From NCBI GenBank assembly GCA_021442155.1, contig JAKCPB010001421.1, positions 1 to 64,000 of the forward strand: a stretch of 64,000 nt of DNA, in the 5' to 3' direction. The notes below the pieces were generated by a model. That model was not told the DNA's origin. It was given only the letters and a program-made list of their open reading frames with translations, and did no database searches. Positions 46,346-57,694 of this stretch are shown here, piece after piece. The translations under genes were made by a program, and so were the position numbers. The first letter of the stretch is position 1. The number at the start of each line of letters is the position of its first letter. This DNA comes from Cymbidium sinense. Taxonomy: Eukaryota; Streptophyta; Magnoliopsida; Asparagales; Orchidaceae.

Positions 46346-48510
46346 TTAAAAACTAAACAAAAATAAAATAAAAAAATATAAAATAAAACCTAAACTAAAA
46401 CCTAAACTTAAACCTAAATTTAAACTTAAACCTAAAATGAAAATAAAATAAAAACTAAACTAAAATTAAATTAATTAAAACCTAGACTAAATTAGAAAAA
46501 TAAAAAACCTAAATAAAATAAAAATAAAATAAACCTAAAATAAAATAAAATAAAAACTAAATAAAAACCTAAACCTAAAAAATAAACCTAAAAATGAAAC
46601 CTAAACATAAATAAAAAAACCTAAACCCTAAATTTAAAAGAAAACCTAAACCTAAAATAAAAATAAACTAAACATAGACCTAAAATAAAATAAACTAAAC
46701 TAAAATAAATTAAACCTAAACCTAAAATAAACTAATCCTAATCCTAAACCTAAACCCAAAAATAAATTAAAATAAACTAAAAATAAACCTAAACCTAAAC
46801 TAAATGTAAAACCTAAAATAAAGCTAAAATAAAATTCTTAAACCTAAACCTAAAAAAATAAAATAAAAACCTAAACATAAAAATAAAAATAAAAAAGAAA
46901 GCCTAAAACTATAAAATAAAATAAAAGTAAAATTAATATAAAAACTAAACATAAATGTAAACCTAAAAAAAACTCTAAACTAAAATAAGTAAACCAAAAA
47001 TAAATAAACTAAACTAAATAAAAATAAAAAATAAACTAAATAAACCTTAACCTATGAGTTTACTTAAATTAAGAAAAAAAACACCCAAACCCTAAACCCT
47101 AAACCCTACACCTTAAAACCTAACAATCCTAAACCCTAGACCCTAAACATTAAACCTAAAACCCTAAAACCCTAAACCCTAAACCCTAAGCCGTAAACTT
47201 TAAACCCTAAAATAAAAAACCCTAAACCCTAAACCCTAAACTCTAAACCCTAAAAATATAAAAACCTAAAAACCTAAGCCTAAACTAAAAAAAACCTTAA
47301 AATAAATAAATAAATAAAACCTAAACCTAAATAAAATAAAAAATAAAATGAAAAATAAAATAAAATGAAAACCTAAACTAAAACTAAAACTAAAACCTAA
47401 ACATAAACATAAAAATAAAATAAAAACTAAACTAAAATAAAATAAATAAAAAACTTAAATTAAACTAAAAAATAAAATAAACATAAAAATGAATAACCTA
47501 AATAAAATAAAAATAAAATAAAGCTAAAATTAAATATAAACTAAATAAAAAACTAAACCTAAAAAAAAACATAAAAATAAAACCTAAAAAAAAACTAAAC
47601 CTAAAATAAATAAAATAAAATAAACCTAAACCTAAACCTAAACAAAATAAAAATAAAAAATAAACCTAAATAAAATTAAAAATTAAAATAAACTAAAATA
47701 GATAAAAAAATAAACTAATTAAACTAAATAAACCTAAACCTATCAGTTTACTAAATAAAAAAACCCTAAACCATAAACCTAAACCCAAAATCATAAACCT
47801 AAAATAAACCCTAAACCTAAATCCTAAATAAAAAACAAACCTAAACCTAAATAAAATAAACCTCTAAAATAAACCTAAAACCCTAAACTAATAAATAACC
47901 TAAAACTAAACTAAACCTAAAACCTAAATAAACCTAACCCTAAACCCTAAACCCTAAACCCTAAACCCTAAACCCTAAAGCCTAAAACCCTAAACCCTAA
48001 ACCCTAAACTAACCTAGACCTAAACCTAAATTAATACTAAACTAAACCCTAACCCAAACCCTAAAACCCTAAACCTAAACTAAAAACTAAACCCTAAAAC
48101 CCTAAACTCTAAAACCATAAACCCAAAAGCCTAAACCTAAACTATAAACCCTAAACCTGAAACCCTAAAAACCTGAAAACCTAAACCTAAATAAACAAAA
48201 CCTAATAATAAAATAAATAAAAGACCTAAACCTAAATAAAATGAAATAATAAAATAAAATAAAAACCTAAACCAAAACATAAACCTAAATGAAAAAATTA
48301 AATAAAATGAAAAATAAAAGAAAACTATAATAAAATAAATAAAAACTTATACTAAACTAACAAAATAAAATAAAATTATGAATAAAAAGCCTAAATAAAA
48401 TAAAAACTAAATATAAAATAAATATAATATAAACATAAAATAGAATAAAATTAAAAATAAATAGAAACCTAAACCTAAAAAATAAACCAAAAAATAAAAT
48501 ATAGAAATAA
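46346..48510 (+). repeat. Degenerate telomere-like and A-rich array
   Basis: A-rich derivatives run to a boundary motif at 47050-47080, then comes a CCCTAAA block (47085-47265). Another A-rich stretch ends in a motif at 47737-47762, and a CCCTAAA block (47762-48170) contains the longest perfect run I found: six CCCTAAA units at 47938-47979. A-rich text then leads to the CAA tail of the second RTE copy. No gene is seen. Confidence 0.88.
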
Positions 48511-50090
48511 CAACAACAACAACAACAACAACAATAACAAACCTATACTGACTATATGAATCCTAACTCCTATTATGTGTCAAATTCTCATTTAATTCAA
48601 GTATACTGGTAATACATAACCAAGTTTTTTAGTTCTACCTATACCTTTCTAAACGTAAATAAATGCATCTACTCTCTAAGGGTCATAAACGCTAAACCAT
48701 CTAAACTCTCTCTAATCTTATCTACCTAGACTAACTTTTAACATACTCATTTCACATTTTATCCTAAAAAGCACTCATCCATAAAGCATCCTCATCTCGT
48801 AAACTTAACTTAGTCTTATGCTAAAAAAATATTGTGTCTTATCACCATCTTATAAAATTTTCCTAAGTTTAAGTGGAACTTTTCTATCACATAAAAATAA
48901 TGCATTCCTCCACTTCAACCATCCAACTTGAATACTAATAACATCTCCATCTATTTCACCATCATTTTGAACAATACCTAAATATAAAATAATCTTATTA
49001 ATGACTTGTTCACTTAATGTCACAAATTACTAGAACTTCAAAACTAAATTTACACTCCATATATTCAGTTTAGATCTACTTAAATAAAACTTTAGACTCT
49101 AATGTTAACCTTAATTCAAGTTTTCTTGGACTCTCTAGTCTTATCACAAGAAGAATGTCATCTAAAAAAGCATACACCAAGGCACATCTTCTTAAATTCC
49201 TAAAAGAACATCCATAACTAAAGAAAAAATATAAGGGCTTAAAGTGATCCTTGATGTAATCCAATTGAAATAAAATATTTGTCAAACCTCTTTATGTTTG
49301 GACACAAGTAATAGCTCTAGTATACATATCCTTAATGACTTAAATATAACCAATATTAACTCCTTTCTATTCTAGAAATCTCCAAAGAACATCTCTTCAA
49401 ACTTTATCATAAGCTTTCTAAATCAATAAATAAATCATATGTAAATCCTCCTTACTTTCTATGCTTCTCCATCAAACCTATTAACAAATGTATAACATCC
49501 ATAATAGATCTACGGCATAAACCAAAACTAAGAGAAACTTTTGTATCACATTGTAACCTATGCTCAATTACTCTCCCATAATTTTATTGTATGACACATT
49601 AACTTAATTCCTTTATAATTTGCACACTCTTGTGCATAACCTTTATTCTTAAATATAAAAACCAACAAACTCTTTCACCACTCATCTGGCATCTTTTAGC
49701 CTTTAAAATAACATTGAAAGATTTGTAAGTCAAAAATTCCTTGATAAACATTTCCACACTATTGAATATCACCTACCTTTTCCACATTTTATTTTCTTTA
49801 AAGCTTCCCTAACTTTAGATTTACTAATATGATAAAATTAAATTTCTCTATTTTATTTAATTAATAAAAATAAATCTTAAATCTTTCATTGAAAAGTTTA
49901 TCAAAATATCTCATCCACCTATTTTCAATATCCTTTTCTAAGAAAAATACTATTATCTTCATCCATAATACACCTCACTTGAACTATCTTTACTTCTATA
50001 ACTTATACATACATTTTCACCTACTTTAGTATCTAATCTATTGCATAAATCATTAAAGCATAAACCTAAATCTCTATGTGCCACTTTATA
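48511..50090 (-). mobile_element. RTE-type LINE fragment 2
   Basis: A second minus-strand copy of the RTE fragment, colinear with the first over nearly all its length and extending ~170 bp further at its 5' side (to about 50090). Its 3' tail is (CAA)n at 48511-48535 on the + strand. The GLHQGS box is at about 49233-49260 and the DDILL region at about 49140-49165. Compared with fragment 1 it has many small deletions. At several places the text has become array-like: CACTGAGCATCC in copy 1 is CATAAAGCATCC here, and ATAAGGCCGATGC is ATAAAAATAATGC. It is non-functional. Confidence 0.83.
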
Positions 50091-50672
50091 AATAAAAAAA
50101 GAAATAAATAAAAAATAAAACCTAAACCCTAAACTTAAAATACCTAAACCTAAAATAAAAATAAAATAAACAAAATGAAAAAAACCTAAACATAAACTAA
50201 AATAAACTAAACTATAATAAATAAAACCTAAACCTAAACCTAAACCTAAACTAAATAAAATAAAATAAACTAAAAATAAACATAAAGCTAAACTAAAAAA
50301 TAAAACTTAAAATAAACCTAAAATAAAAACCTAAAACCTAAACCTAAACAAATAAAATAAAAACCTAAACCTAAACCTAAAAATAAAAACTAAAACCTAA
50401 ACCTAAAACATAAAATAAAAATAAAACACAAAAATAAACATAAACCTAAAAAATAAACTAAAATAAAAAACCTAAAATAATTTAATAAAACTAAATAGAA
50501 ATAAAAAATAAATCTAAATAAAAGTAAAAAATAAAATAAACAAAAAATAATTAAAAAGTAAAATAATAGACTAAGTAAACATAAACCTACTAGTTTACTT
50601 AATTTTAAAAAAAACCTAAACCTAAATCCTAAACTCTAAACCCTAAACCCTAAAACTAACCCTAAACCCTAA
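50091..50672 (+). repeat. A-rich array with boundary motif
   Basis: CTAAATAAA-type derivatives run to a well-kept boundary motif at 50585-50613 (CCTACTAGTTTACTTAATTT). A short CCCTAAA stretch follows, leading straight into GRP copy 12. Confidence 0.88.
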
Positions 50673-51132
50673 GAATGGCCAGAACCTTGATGGTGGAAAC
50701 ATCACCATCAACTACACGCAGTAGTGGAGGTGAAGGTAGAGCGGTGGTTATCAAGTGGTGGTGTGGGATGAGACCGTGGATATAGAGGTGGTGGCAGCGG
50801 GTGGTTATGGTGGGAGGAGCAATAGAGGTTACACCCGTGGTGGTTGGGGAGGGAGAGATCAGGGATATAATGGTGGATCTCACTACTCGAGAGGTAGTGG
50901 TGGTTCTGATAAGAAATGGAGAAATTGAAGAACGATCGATCCGATCTGTTGCTTATGGAACTGTGTCTTTATAGTAGAGAGGGTTCTATTTATCTAGGGT
51001 TTTGATTTGATCTATGGGTGTTCATTTTTGATCTATGTCGTTGCTTATGTCTTAGAAAATGTGGAGTGCTACTCGGTTGATGAAATCAAAAAGAAGAAAT
51101 GTTGAATTTGAATTTGTTCTATATTAAAAAAA
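50673..51132 (+). pseudogene. GRP retrocopy 12
   Basis: Reading from AAT at 50674 the frame starts NGQNLDGGNITINYTQ and hits TAG. This is the closest match in the window to the end of the plant GRP RNA-recognition motif (NGQ.LDGR.IT.N). A deletion removes SRSG, then glycine-rich text continues (for example RDQGYNGGSHYSR near 50860) with a 3' UTR and A-tail. The 5' flank here is plain CCCTAAA and lacks the AGTAACTAAATAAATT segment. Confidence 0.83.
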
Positions 51133-51545
51133 CCTTTAAACCTAAACCCTAAACCATAAAGAATAACTTAAACCCAAAACCTAAAACCTAAACCCTAAAC
51201 CCTAAACCCCAAAAACCCTAAACGCAAAACACTAAACCCTAAACCCTAAACCCTAAACCTTAAACCCTAAATTGTAAACCCTAAACCCTAAACCTTAAAC
51301 CCTAAACCTTAAAACCTTAAACCTTAAACCTTAAACCCTATAACCATAAAGCCTAACCCCCAAAACCTACAACCCTAAACCGTAAACCCTAAACCCCCAA
51401 TCCTAAACCCTAAACCTTAAACCCTAAACTAACCCTAAACACTAAACCCTAAACTAACCCTAAACCCTAAACCCTAAACTCTAAACTAACCTTAAACCCA
51501 AAACCCTAATGTAACCCTAAACCCTAAAATAGCCCTAAACCTTAT
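51133..51545 (+). repeat. Dense CCCTAAA-like array
   Basis: Over 400 bp of CCCTAAA with CCTTAAA, AACCCTAAACTAACC and CCCCAAA variants. This is one of the densest telomere-like blocks, and it stops sharply at CTAAACTTTGAATAAAGATG. Confidence 0.9.
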
Positions 51546-53200
51546 ACCCTAAACTTTGAATAAAGATGTCTTTAGGAGTAGATCTAAAGAATGACCTAAT
51601 CCTAATATAATTATGGTAGCTAATGAAAATGACTTCCCTTGACTATTAGAGATTTGAATGCCCTAAACCATAACCTTAAATCATATTATAATACCACATA
51701 TTATAGTAAAATGTAGCATCATATATTTGAGCATGTAGTGATGTGTTTTTGGATGTTATAAGATGTTTTGAAATATTTTAGTATATTATGGTATTGTGCC
51801 TTATAATCTTTATTAATATAAATCATAAAAATATTTATTTAATAAATCAGATGATGAAATTTGTTAAATTTGAAGTTGGAATTAGGTTGTAGTACCAAAG
51901 GTGTTCTATGCCACTTGTAGTCTAAAAAGTAAGATTTTATGTTCAAAATAAATATTATATATTCTAGCATAGTACAACATCATAGATCATAATATATTGT
52001 TCTGTGCATTTTAAATTCTTTTAGTATTTTACAATCATGCAGTTGAGCCTACACTAGCATTATTTACAAAAATATTGATTTAGACTTTAAATTGCTAGGA
52101 TTTGGACAAATTCATAATAAGTAGAGCATGGCATCATAATATATTATTTAAATTCAAAATATGTGAGTGATAATGACTAAAATATATAGTTTTTATTATT
52201 TATACTAATTTTATAACTTTTTATCTTAAGCAATCTTTTGTGATATGATATGCAATATAATATAATATAATATGTTATAGTGCATTACAATATAGTATGT
52301 CATAACATAGTGTAGCATCATGCATTATAGCATGCTACTGTGTATTACTACTTGTAGTTTAGCATATTTTAGTTTGTTATAGTATGATGTAGTAGAGTTT
52401 GTACTGGTATAGTTTATAAAAATACTGATCTATACACTGAGATGATGGGATTTTCCCAAATTTAAGGTACGCTTTAGGGAACATCATTAGGGGTGTGCTA
52501 TGGTGTGTCATTTAATCAAAAGAATGGAATTTTTGCATACAAAATAAATGTTAAATTTTCAACCAAATTTAATAATTTTTTTTCTTAAAGTGATTTATTT
52601 TAAGGTGTAATTTAAGATAACATATTATATGAAAGCATATTAAAATATAATGTACATAATAATATAACTTCACATATATATGAATTTGGTGGTGTGTTAC
52701 TAAATGTTATTGTACATTTTAGTATGTTTTACTTTTGTTATAATACATTGGGTCAAAACTCACAAAAATGTTAATTTGAAGGTTGAGATGGAAAGATTTG
52801 GCCAAATTCATGGCACACACCATGAAGCAACACCAAAATTATGCTATTTTGTAGCATTTCTAATATAAAAAAATAATTTTACATCTAAAATGAACATTAT
52901 TCATATTTGGAGAAAATTTTGTAATTTGTTCCTTTTAAGTGATTCTAAAGAAGTGTAATGTTAGACAATATATTTTATTATAGCAAATTATAATATAAGA
53001 TCATATATTATAATATATATAGTGTGTTAATTCACACTATAATATGTTTTGCAAGATATTGTATAGTTAGTTTGATCTTGCACCATCACAAATCATAAAA
53101 TGTTGATTACAATGTTAGATGATGTAATTTGAATGAATACATTGTTAGCTTTTGGTTGATGTATTAAAGGTGTGCATAAGATAAGAAATAAGATTTGATG
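51546..53200. repeat. AT-rich tandem repeat, ~340 bp monomer
   Basis: Diverged direct repeats can be phased on a marker of the form ACAAAAATATTGATTTA. It recurs at about 51825 (shorter first unit), 52067, 52418, 52764 and 53094, giving spacings of about 240, 350, 345 and 330 bp. Each unit continues with a GATGATGG-ATTTG...CAAATTCA-like stretch and then TATAATATA-rich text. It has no resemblance to the telomere-like array and no coding frame. It may be a satellite or part of a long terminal repeat of the neighbouring Ty3 element. Confidence 0.6.
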
Positions 53201-53739
53201 AGAATTCCATGTTATGGATATGGAGGTAGATCCGTTAGGGGATCAAACATGCATTGGACATGACATATGAGGGGTCTATGTCAAGGGCATAGAAGAAGAA
53301 AATTTGCTAGGGATAAGAAGATCTATTGGGGATAAGAATTTATAATTCATTGGGGATTAAGATTGAATCAACTTTAATTTGTTTTTTAATTGATGTGGTG
53401 GCATATTTGCGAGATATGGGCTCAAGTCCTGGGATAGTATATGAACCTTCCACTAGGGAAGGTGTTCGCTATCCATTGGGGATTGGGATTTGAGTTTGAT
53501 TTCATAGATTTGTTTGGGGATGTATCCACTAGGGATAAGAGTTTGGTTGGATTTATTTGATTTAGGCTCTACTGGGGGAGTTGTTTAATTTGGCTCCATT
53601 GGGGAGGTTGGTTTTGAATTTGATTTATTTGCTTGACTTGTTTATATATGATTTTGAGCTACATTGGGGAGAAGGGTGTGATTTAACTCCACTAGGAAAA
53701 ATTAGAATGGGTTTAATTTAAGTTGTGTTAATGTATGGA
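53201..53739. other. Unassigned region with CATTGGGGA/CTAGGGATAAG words
   Basis: About 540 bp contains repeated short words (CATTGGGGATT, CACTAGGGATAAGA, CATTGGGGAGGTTGG) but no open frame or recognised feature. It lies between the AT-rich tandem repeat and the tandem family next to the Ty3 fragment, and may be non-coding sequence of that element. Confidence 0.45.
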
Positions 53740-55480
53740 CCCTATCTGTCATGATGGACCCACTGAGAAGGGGTTATATCAGCATTGACCTACCTCAGGT
53801 TTACAAATCCAATGGGCTAGTTTATCGGATGTGGGGTAGAGCTACCTAACCAAAGGGGTTGCCTTTGAGTGTGCAACAATTGTGCTAAGAAGAAGGTGTA
53901 GTAGACTTACATCTTCCAAAGCAAGGAACAACCGCTAGGGTGACCTATTGGATGCACAATAAATCAAACTTGACCTAGGGTGACTACTTAGTGAATGCTG
54001 CTGAGGACTTATGTCAACTCAAAAGTAGTCAAGCTTAATTTTATCTTAATTTCATGTGTTTTGATAAGGTTTGTTTGGTTTAGTTTGATTTTGTATTGAT
54101 GGAATATCCACTTGGGATGTGAGCTCAGTCAAATTTGATAGATTTAATTTATGGACCATGATGGTGTGTGATGGACCCACTAAGAATGGGCCATATCCGA
54201 CTTGTCCTATCTCAGATTTATAAATCCATAGGGATAGTCTACTGGCCCTAGGGTAGTGCTAGCCAACCTAAGGGGTTGCCTTTTGGTGTGCAATGGCTAT
54301 GCTATAAAAAAGGTGGGGCAGACTTAAATCTTCTAAAGCATGGAACAACCGCTCGGGTGACCTTTTGGTAGTACAATAAATACAATAAATCGAACCCAAC
54401 TTAGGGGTGACTATTGAGTGAATTTTGTTAGAGACTTATATAAACTCAAGAGTAGTCAAGTGATTCCTATAGGGAGTTTTGCTGACACTACCCTAAAAAT
54501 AGGATATCTGCATGGGAAAAGGTATCGCTACGGGTGTCCTCCTAATTCACACGTGAATTTATATTTTATTTATATGTTTATGTTGACCCTGTTGGTGAGG
54601 GACCACACTAAGAAGGGCCTTGACCTATCTCTGATTGAACCAAGGGAGAATCGCACATCCACAAGATAGATTCTCCAACCGGGGTGGTTACTAAATCCAA
54701 ATATAGTGCCCACAGAGGAGGTGCTACTAGGGGAGTTATCCTGAGCCCTGGAAAAGTAAGCCTATATGGGTACAATGGCTAACTCAAGGAGAAAGCATAG
54801 CAGACTTACATTTGCCATGAGTGATGCATCCTAAGGTGCAAAAACTAACCAACCTATTGTGTATCCATCAGCATGAGTGGTGTATCCGTCAACATAGTGA
54901 GAACCAACCAACCTAATGTGCCCGCTGGTGTGCAATGATCAAACTAGAAAGAAAGCGTGTAGGCTTATAACTTTCCAAGTGGAACTGATCTTCGAGATAT
55001 TCTATCATTGGTGAGACATATGCTATCTTACCTAGAGCGACTACTAAGCGAGGAGCCCCGAGGAAGGACTGGACCTAGATTTGAAGCAGTCAGGAGGGAA
55101 GGAGTAGGTAGGGGACTTATCCTAAACCTTAAATATACTTAACCCAGTCAGTGCACGATGGCTAATCCAAGAAGAAAGCATAGTAGACTCACATCCTCTT
55201 AAATGAAGCAAACATGAGGTAGGTTATCGACCATGCAATAAGGCCTATCAAACTAACAAGCACTCGTCGATGTGCAGTGGCCAAGTAAAGAAGGAAAGCG
55301 TAGTAGACTTGCATCCTCCAAAGCAAGAAGACCACTAGAGTAACACACAAGTAGGGTAGCATGTCATCCTAACCTAGAGCAACTACTGAGTGAGTGTCAC
55401 TGGGGGAATTATCTCAACTCAAAGTAGCCTAAGACAAAAGATATGGGTTTGTTTTATATATTTGTGCGTAGTTTATTTTA
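53740..55480. repeat. Tandem repeat family beside the Ty3 element
   Basis: Two clear units (about 53740-54035 and 54150-54460) share GATGGACCCACTAAGAATGG-like text, GGGGTTGCCTTT, GTGCAA, GCAGACTTA, GGAACAACCGCT and GGGTGACTA. At least four decayed partial units follow (about 54575, 54770, 54930, 55150 and 55270), marked by AGAAAGCATAGTAGACTTACATC. The first spacing is about 420 bp. Tandem repeats next to the 3' side of pol are known in Tat/Ogre-like Ty3 elements, so this may be untranslated sequence of that element. The 83-codon frame at 54418-54669 has no recognised family. Confidence 0.65.
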
Positions 55481-55539
55481 GTGTTGCATCGATGAAGGAT
55501 AGGATGCTGCTCGGGTTCCTTACACCTACCCTAAACACA

Positions 55540-56600
55540 TCATGGTGAATTTAGAAAAAAGAATACTTTTAAAATGGAAGAGATTGAATTCGAGATGGAA
55601 TTTTCATTGATGATAATTATCTTCAAACATGATTTATAACATTCCTTTAAGTAGAGCCTGTTGATTGGAAGCATTGGGCGCTCTCCCTTATGATTAATAA
55701 GATAATAAGATCCTCCATGGTAGGCCATCTCTATGGCAAAAGGACCTTCCCAAGTAGGTTCAAACTTGCCTTCCATCTTACGACAGGCAATAATTAGTCT
55801 CCATAGAACTAAAATAAGCTCTCTTATTTGAAAAGCTCTAGGACGGATCAACTTGTTGTGAGCTTGAATTATTTTATCTTGTATACTTGAGATTTTGACA
55901 TGCTTGTAGGATTCTCTCCTCCAAACCTTCAAAATCTTCTAACCACAACTTGGTGTTCTACTTTGTTGTGATCTTGCTACCCATAGCTATCCTTAGTGAT
56001 GGGAGTTGAACTTCTAATGGTAGAATGGCTTCGTACCCATGCACTAAGTAGAAAGGAGAAGACTAAGTTGGAGTTCTATATGTGGTGTGGTAGGCCCACA
56101 AGACTTCAACTAACTTCTCATGGCCCTGTCACTTGTTGTTCTCGAGTGTCTTCTTTTATATTTGGATGTGAGTTTTTTTAATGGCTTCTGCTAAGCTGTT
56201 TTCCCTCAGGTAGTTGATGGTAGAATATCTCCAATCTATGTTGTGTCTTAGGGCAAAGATATTGATCTCAATGCTCTTGAATGATGTACCATTATCAGAT
56301 ATAATTCATCGAGGCACTCCAAATCTATATACGATATGGTTCTTAAAACACTGGAGCACATGCTGAGCTGTGAGCTCTCTGAGCCAAATTTCCTTCACCC
56401 ATTTGGAAAAGTAGTCAGTAGCAGCTAACATGAACCAATGACCCTAGAAAGATGGAGGATCAATCAGACCCACTATGTCAGCACCCTAACATTTGAATGG
56501 CCACACATTGTATTTGACATTGGTGGAATCACCTAGTTGTATCCATGCAATCTTTGATCTTTGATGGCCAATAGTATCCTAGTCTCTTGATCTTGGCTTT
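55540..56600 (-). pseudogene. Ty3 integrase
   Basis: Integrase inserts the element's cDNA. Minus-strand motifs: an N-terminal zinc-binding remnant with LHSGLCGANQFGPKMK and GYYWP (about 56540-56650), GADIVGLIDPPS with the first catalytic Asp (about 56475), ATDYFSKWVK, ISDNGTSFKSI with the second Asp (56286-56300), then YHTTYRTPT and SSPFYLVHGYEAILPLEVQL. The last open part (55540-55932) has KFEPTWEGPFAIEMAYHGGS and LPINRLYLKECY, the usual C-terminal domain of plant Ty3 integrases. Stops interrupt the core, for example after VPR and PPSF. Confidence 0.85.
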
Positions 56601-57000
56601 CATCTTTGGACCGAATTGGTTGGCTCCACATAATCCTGAGTGTAACTAGATCATGATCTTATGGGATTCATACTTATCTAAACAATGTAACCACATATGA
56701 TGAAAGGACTAGCAGTATAAGACACCATCCATAAGAACATAGGAAAGTATTCTCTACTTTATTTGATGGGTTTTGGACTTCTCTTAAGGTAGTTTTCCTT
56801 TATTTAGGTAATCCATGAATGGTTGTCTCCAATCTAACTCCTCATCCTTCTTGGCAATGCCAACCTTTTCTTCAAGAGAGCACTTTTTGATGAGTTCAAT
56901 ATCAATAAAGGATATTACTTCTTTATTTTGGACCTTTATTGATATTGACTCATCCTGAAGCCAACTCTTTGGAATAATAAAGCATAAGCATGTTCTTTGC

Positions 57001-57360
57001 TCAAGGAATCTTATAAATAGTAACCTCTGAGATTTGGGCTAACAACTCCATGGTGTACTTATGGTAGTGATGGAGCTTGGGCTTTATAACCTTATAGGAC
57101 CCAGCAATTTGGTTGATAACTAGCTGAGAATCCCACAAGATGTTGATGTTTTGGATTCTTAGAGTAACGGCTAACTCCAGACCAGCAATTAGAGCCTCAT
57201 ATTCGGCCTCATTGTTGGTACAATGATTGGACAAATGATATGAAAATGTCATCACATCATGGTCCAGAGTTAAGAGATCTATTTCTACCGCTGCCTTTCT
57301 TGGAATAGTAGATTGTGATTCTTTTACTCTTTGAGAGGAAGATGCACCATCAAAGTACAT
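57001..57360 (-). pseudogene. Ty3 second RNase H (aRNase H-like)
   Basis: A 119-codon open frame on the minus strand shows MYFDGASSSQR (first Asp), CTNNEAEYEALIAGLELA (Glu), and ILWDSQLVINQIAGSYK (Asp). These are the hallmarks of the plant-type extra RNase H of Tat-lineage Ty3 elements, in the right place between RT/RNase H and integrase. The stretch is intact as a frame although its neighbours are broken. Confidence 0.88.
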
Positions 57361-57694
57361 CCCGTGAGAAGTATACCCTAAGTTAATGATTTGTTCATCA
57401 CGTAGTCATCACTAAGCAGAGAGTCAGGAGGAAGTGGGTGTGCTACTAAGAAATCTGCTAGCACTTATCCTTTCATGCACGGAGGGGTATGAAGGTAATG
57501 TCAAACTGTGAGTGGGGCATGGACCATCATGCCAATCATCCGAATAGCATCGATCGTGTCATGAGATACTGTAGTGGATTGATCCTAGAGATTAAGTTCA
57601 CCTTATGAGGAAGCATGTAGTGGTATAGGTTTTGGGATGCAAAGACTAAAGCTAGGCAATGCTTCTCAATAGGTGGATAATTAGCCATACAGGA

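Noticed and set aside
48511..48535. CRISPR-like or coding meaning of the CAA repeats
   Set aside because: It is a simple trinucleotide tail at the 3' end of an RTE LINE; there are no spacers.
54418..54669. 83-codon frame in the Ty3-adjacent tandem region as a gene
   Set aside because: It crosses repeat units, has no family resemblance, and has no counterpart in the other units.
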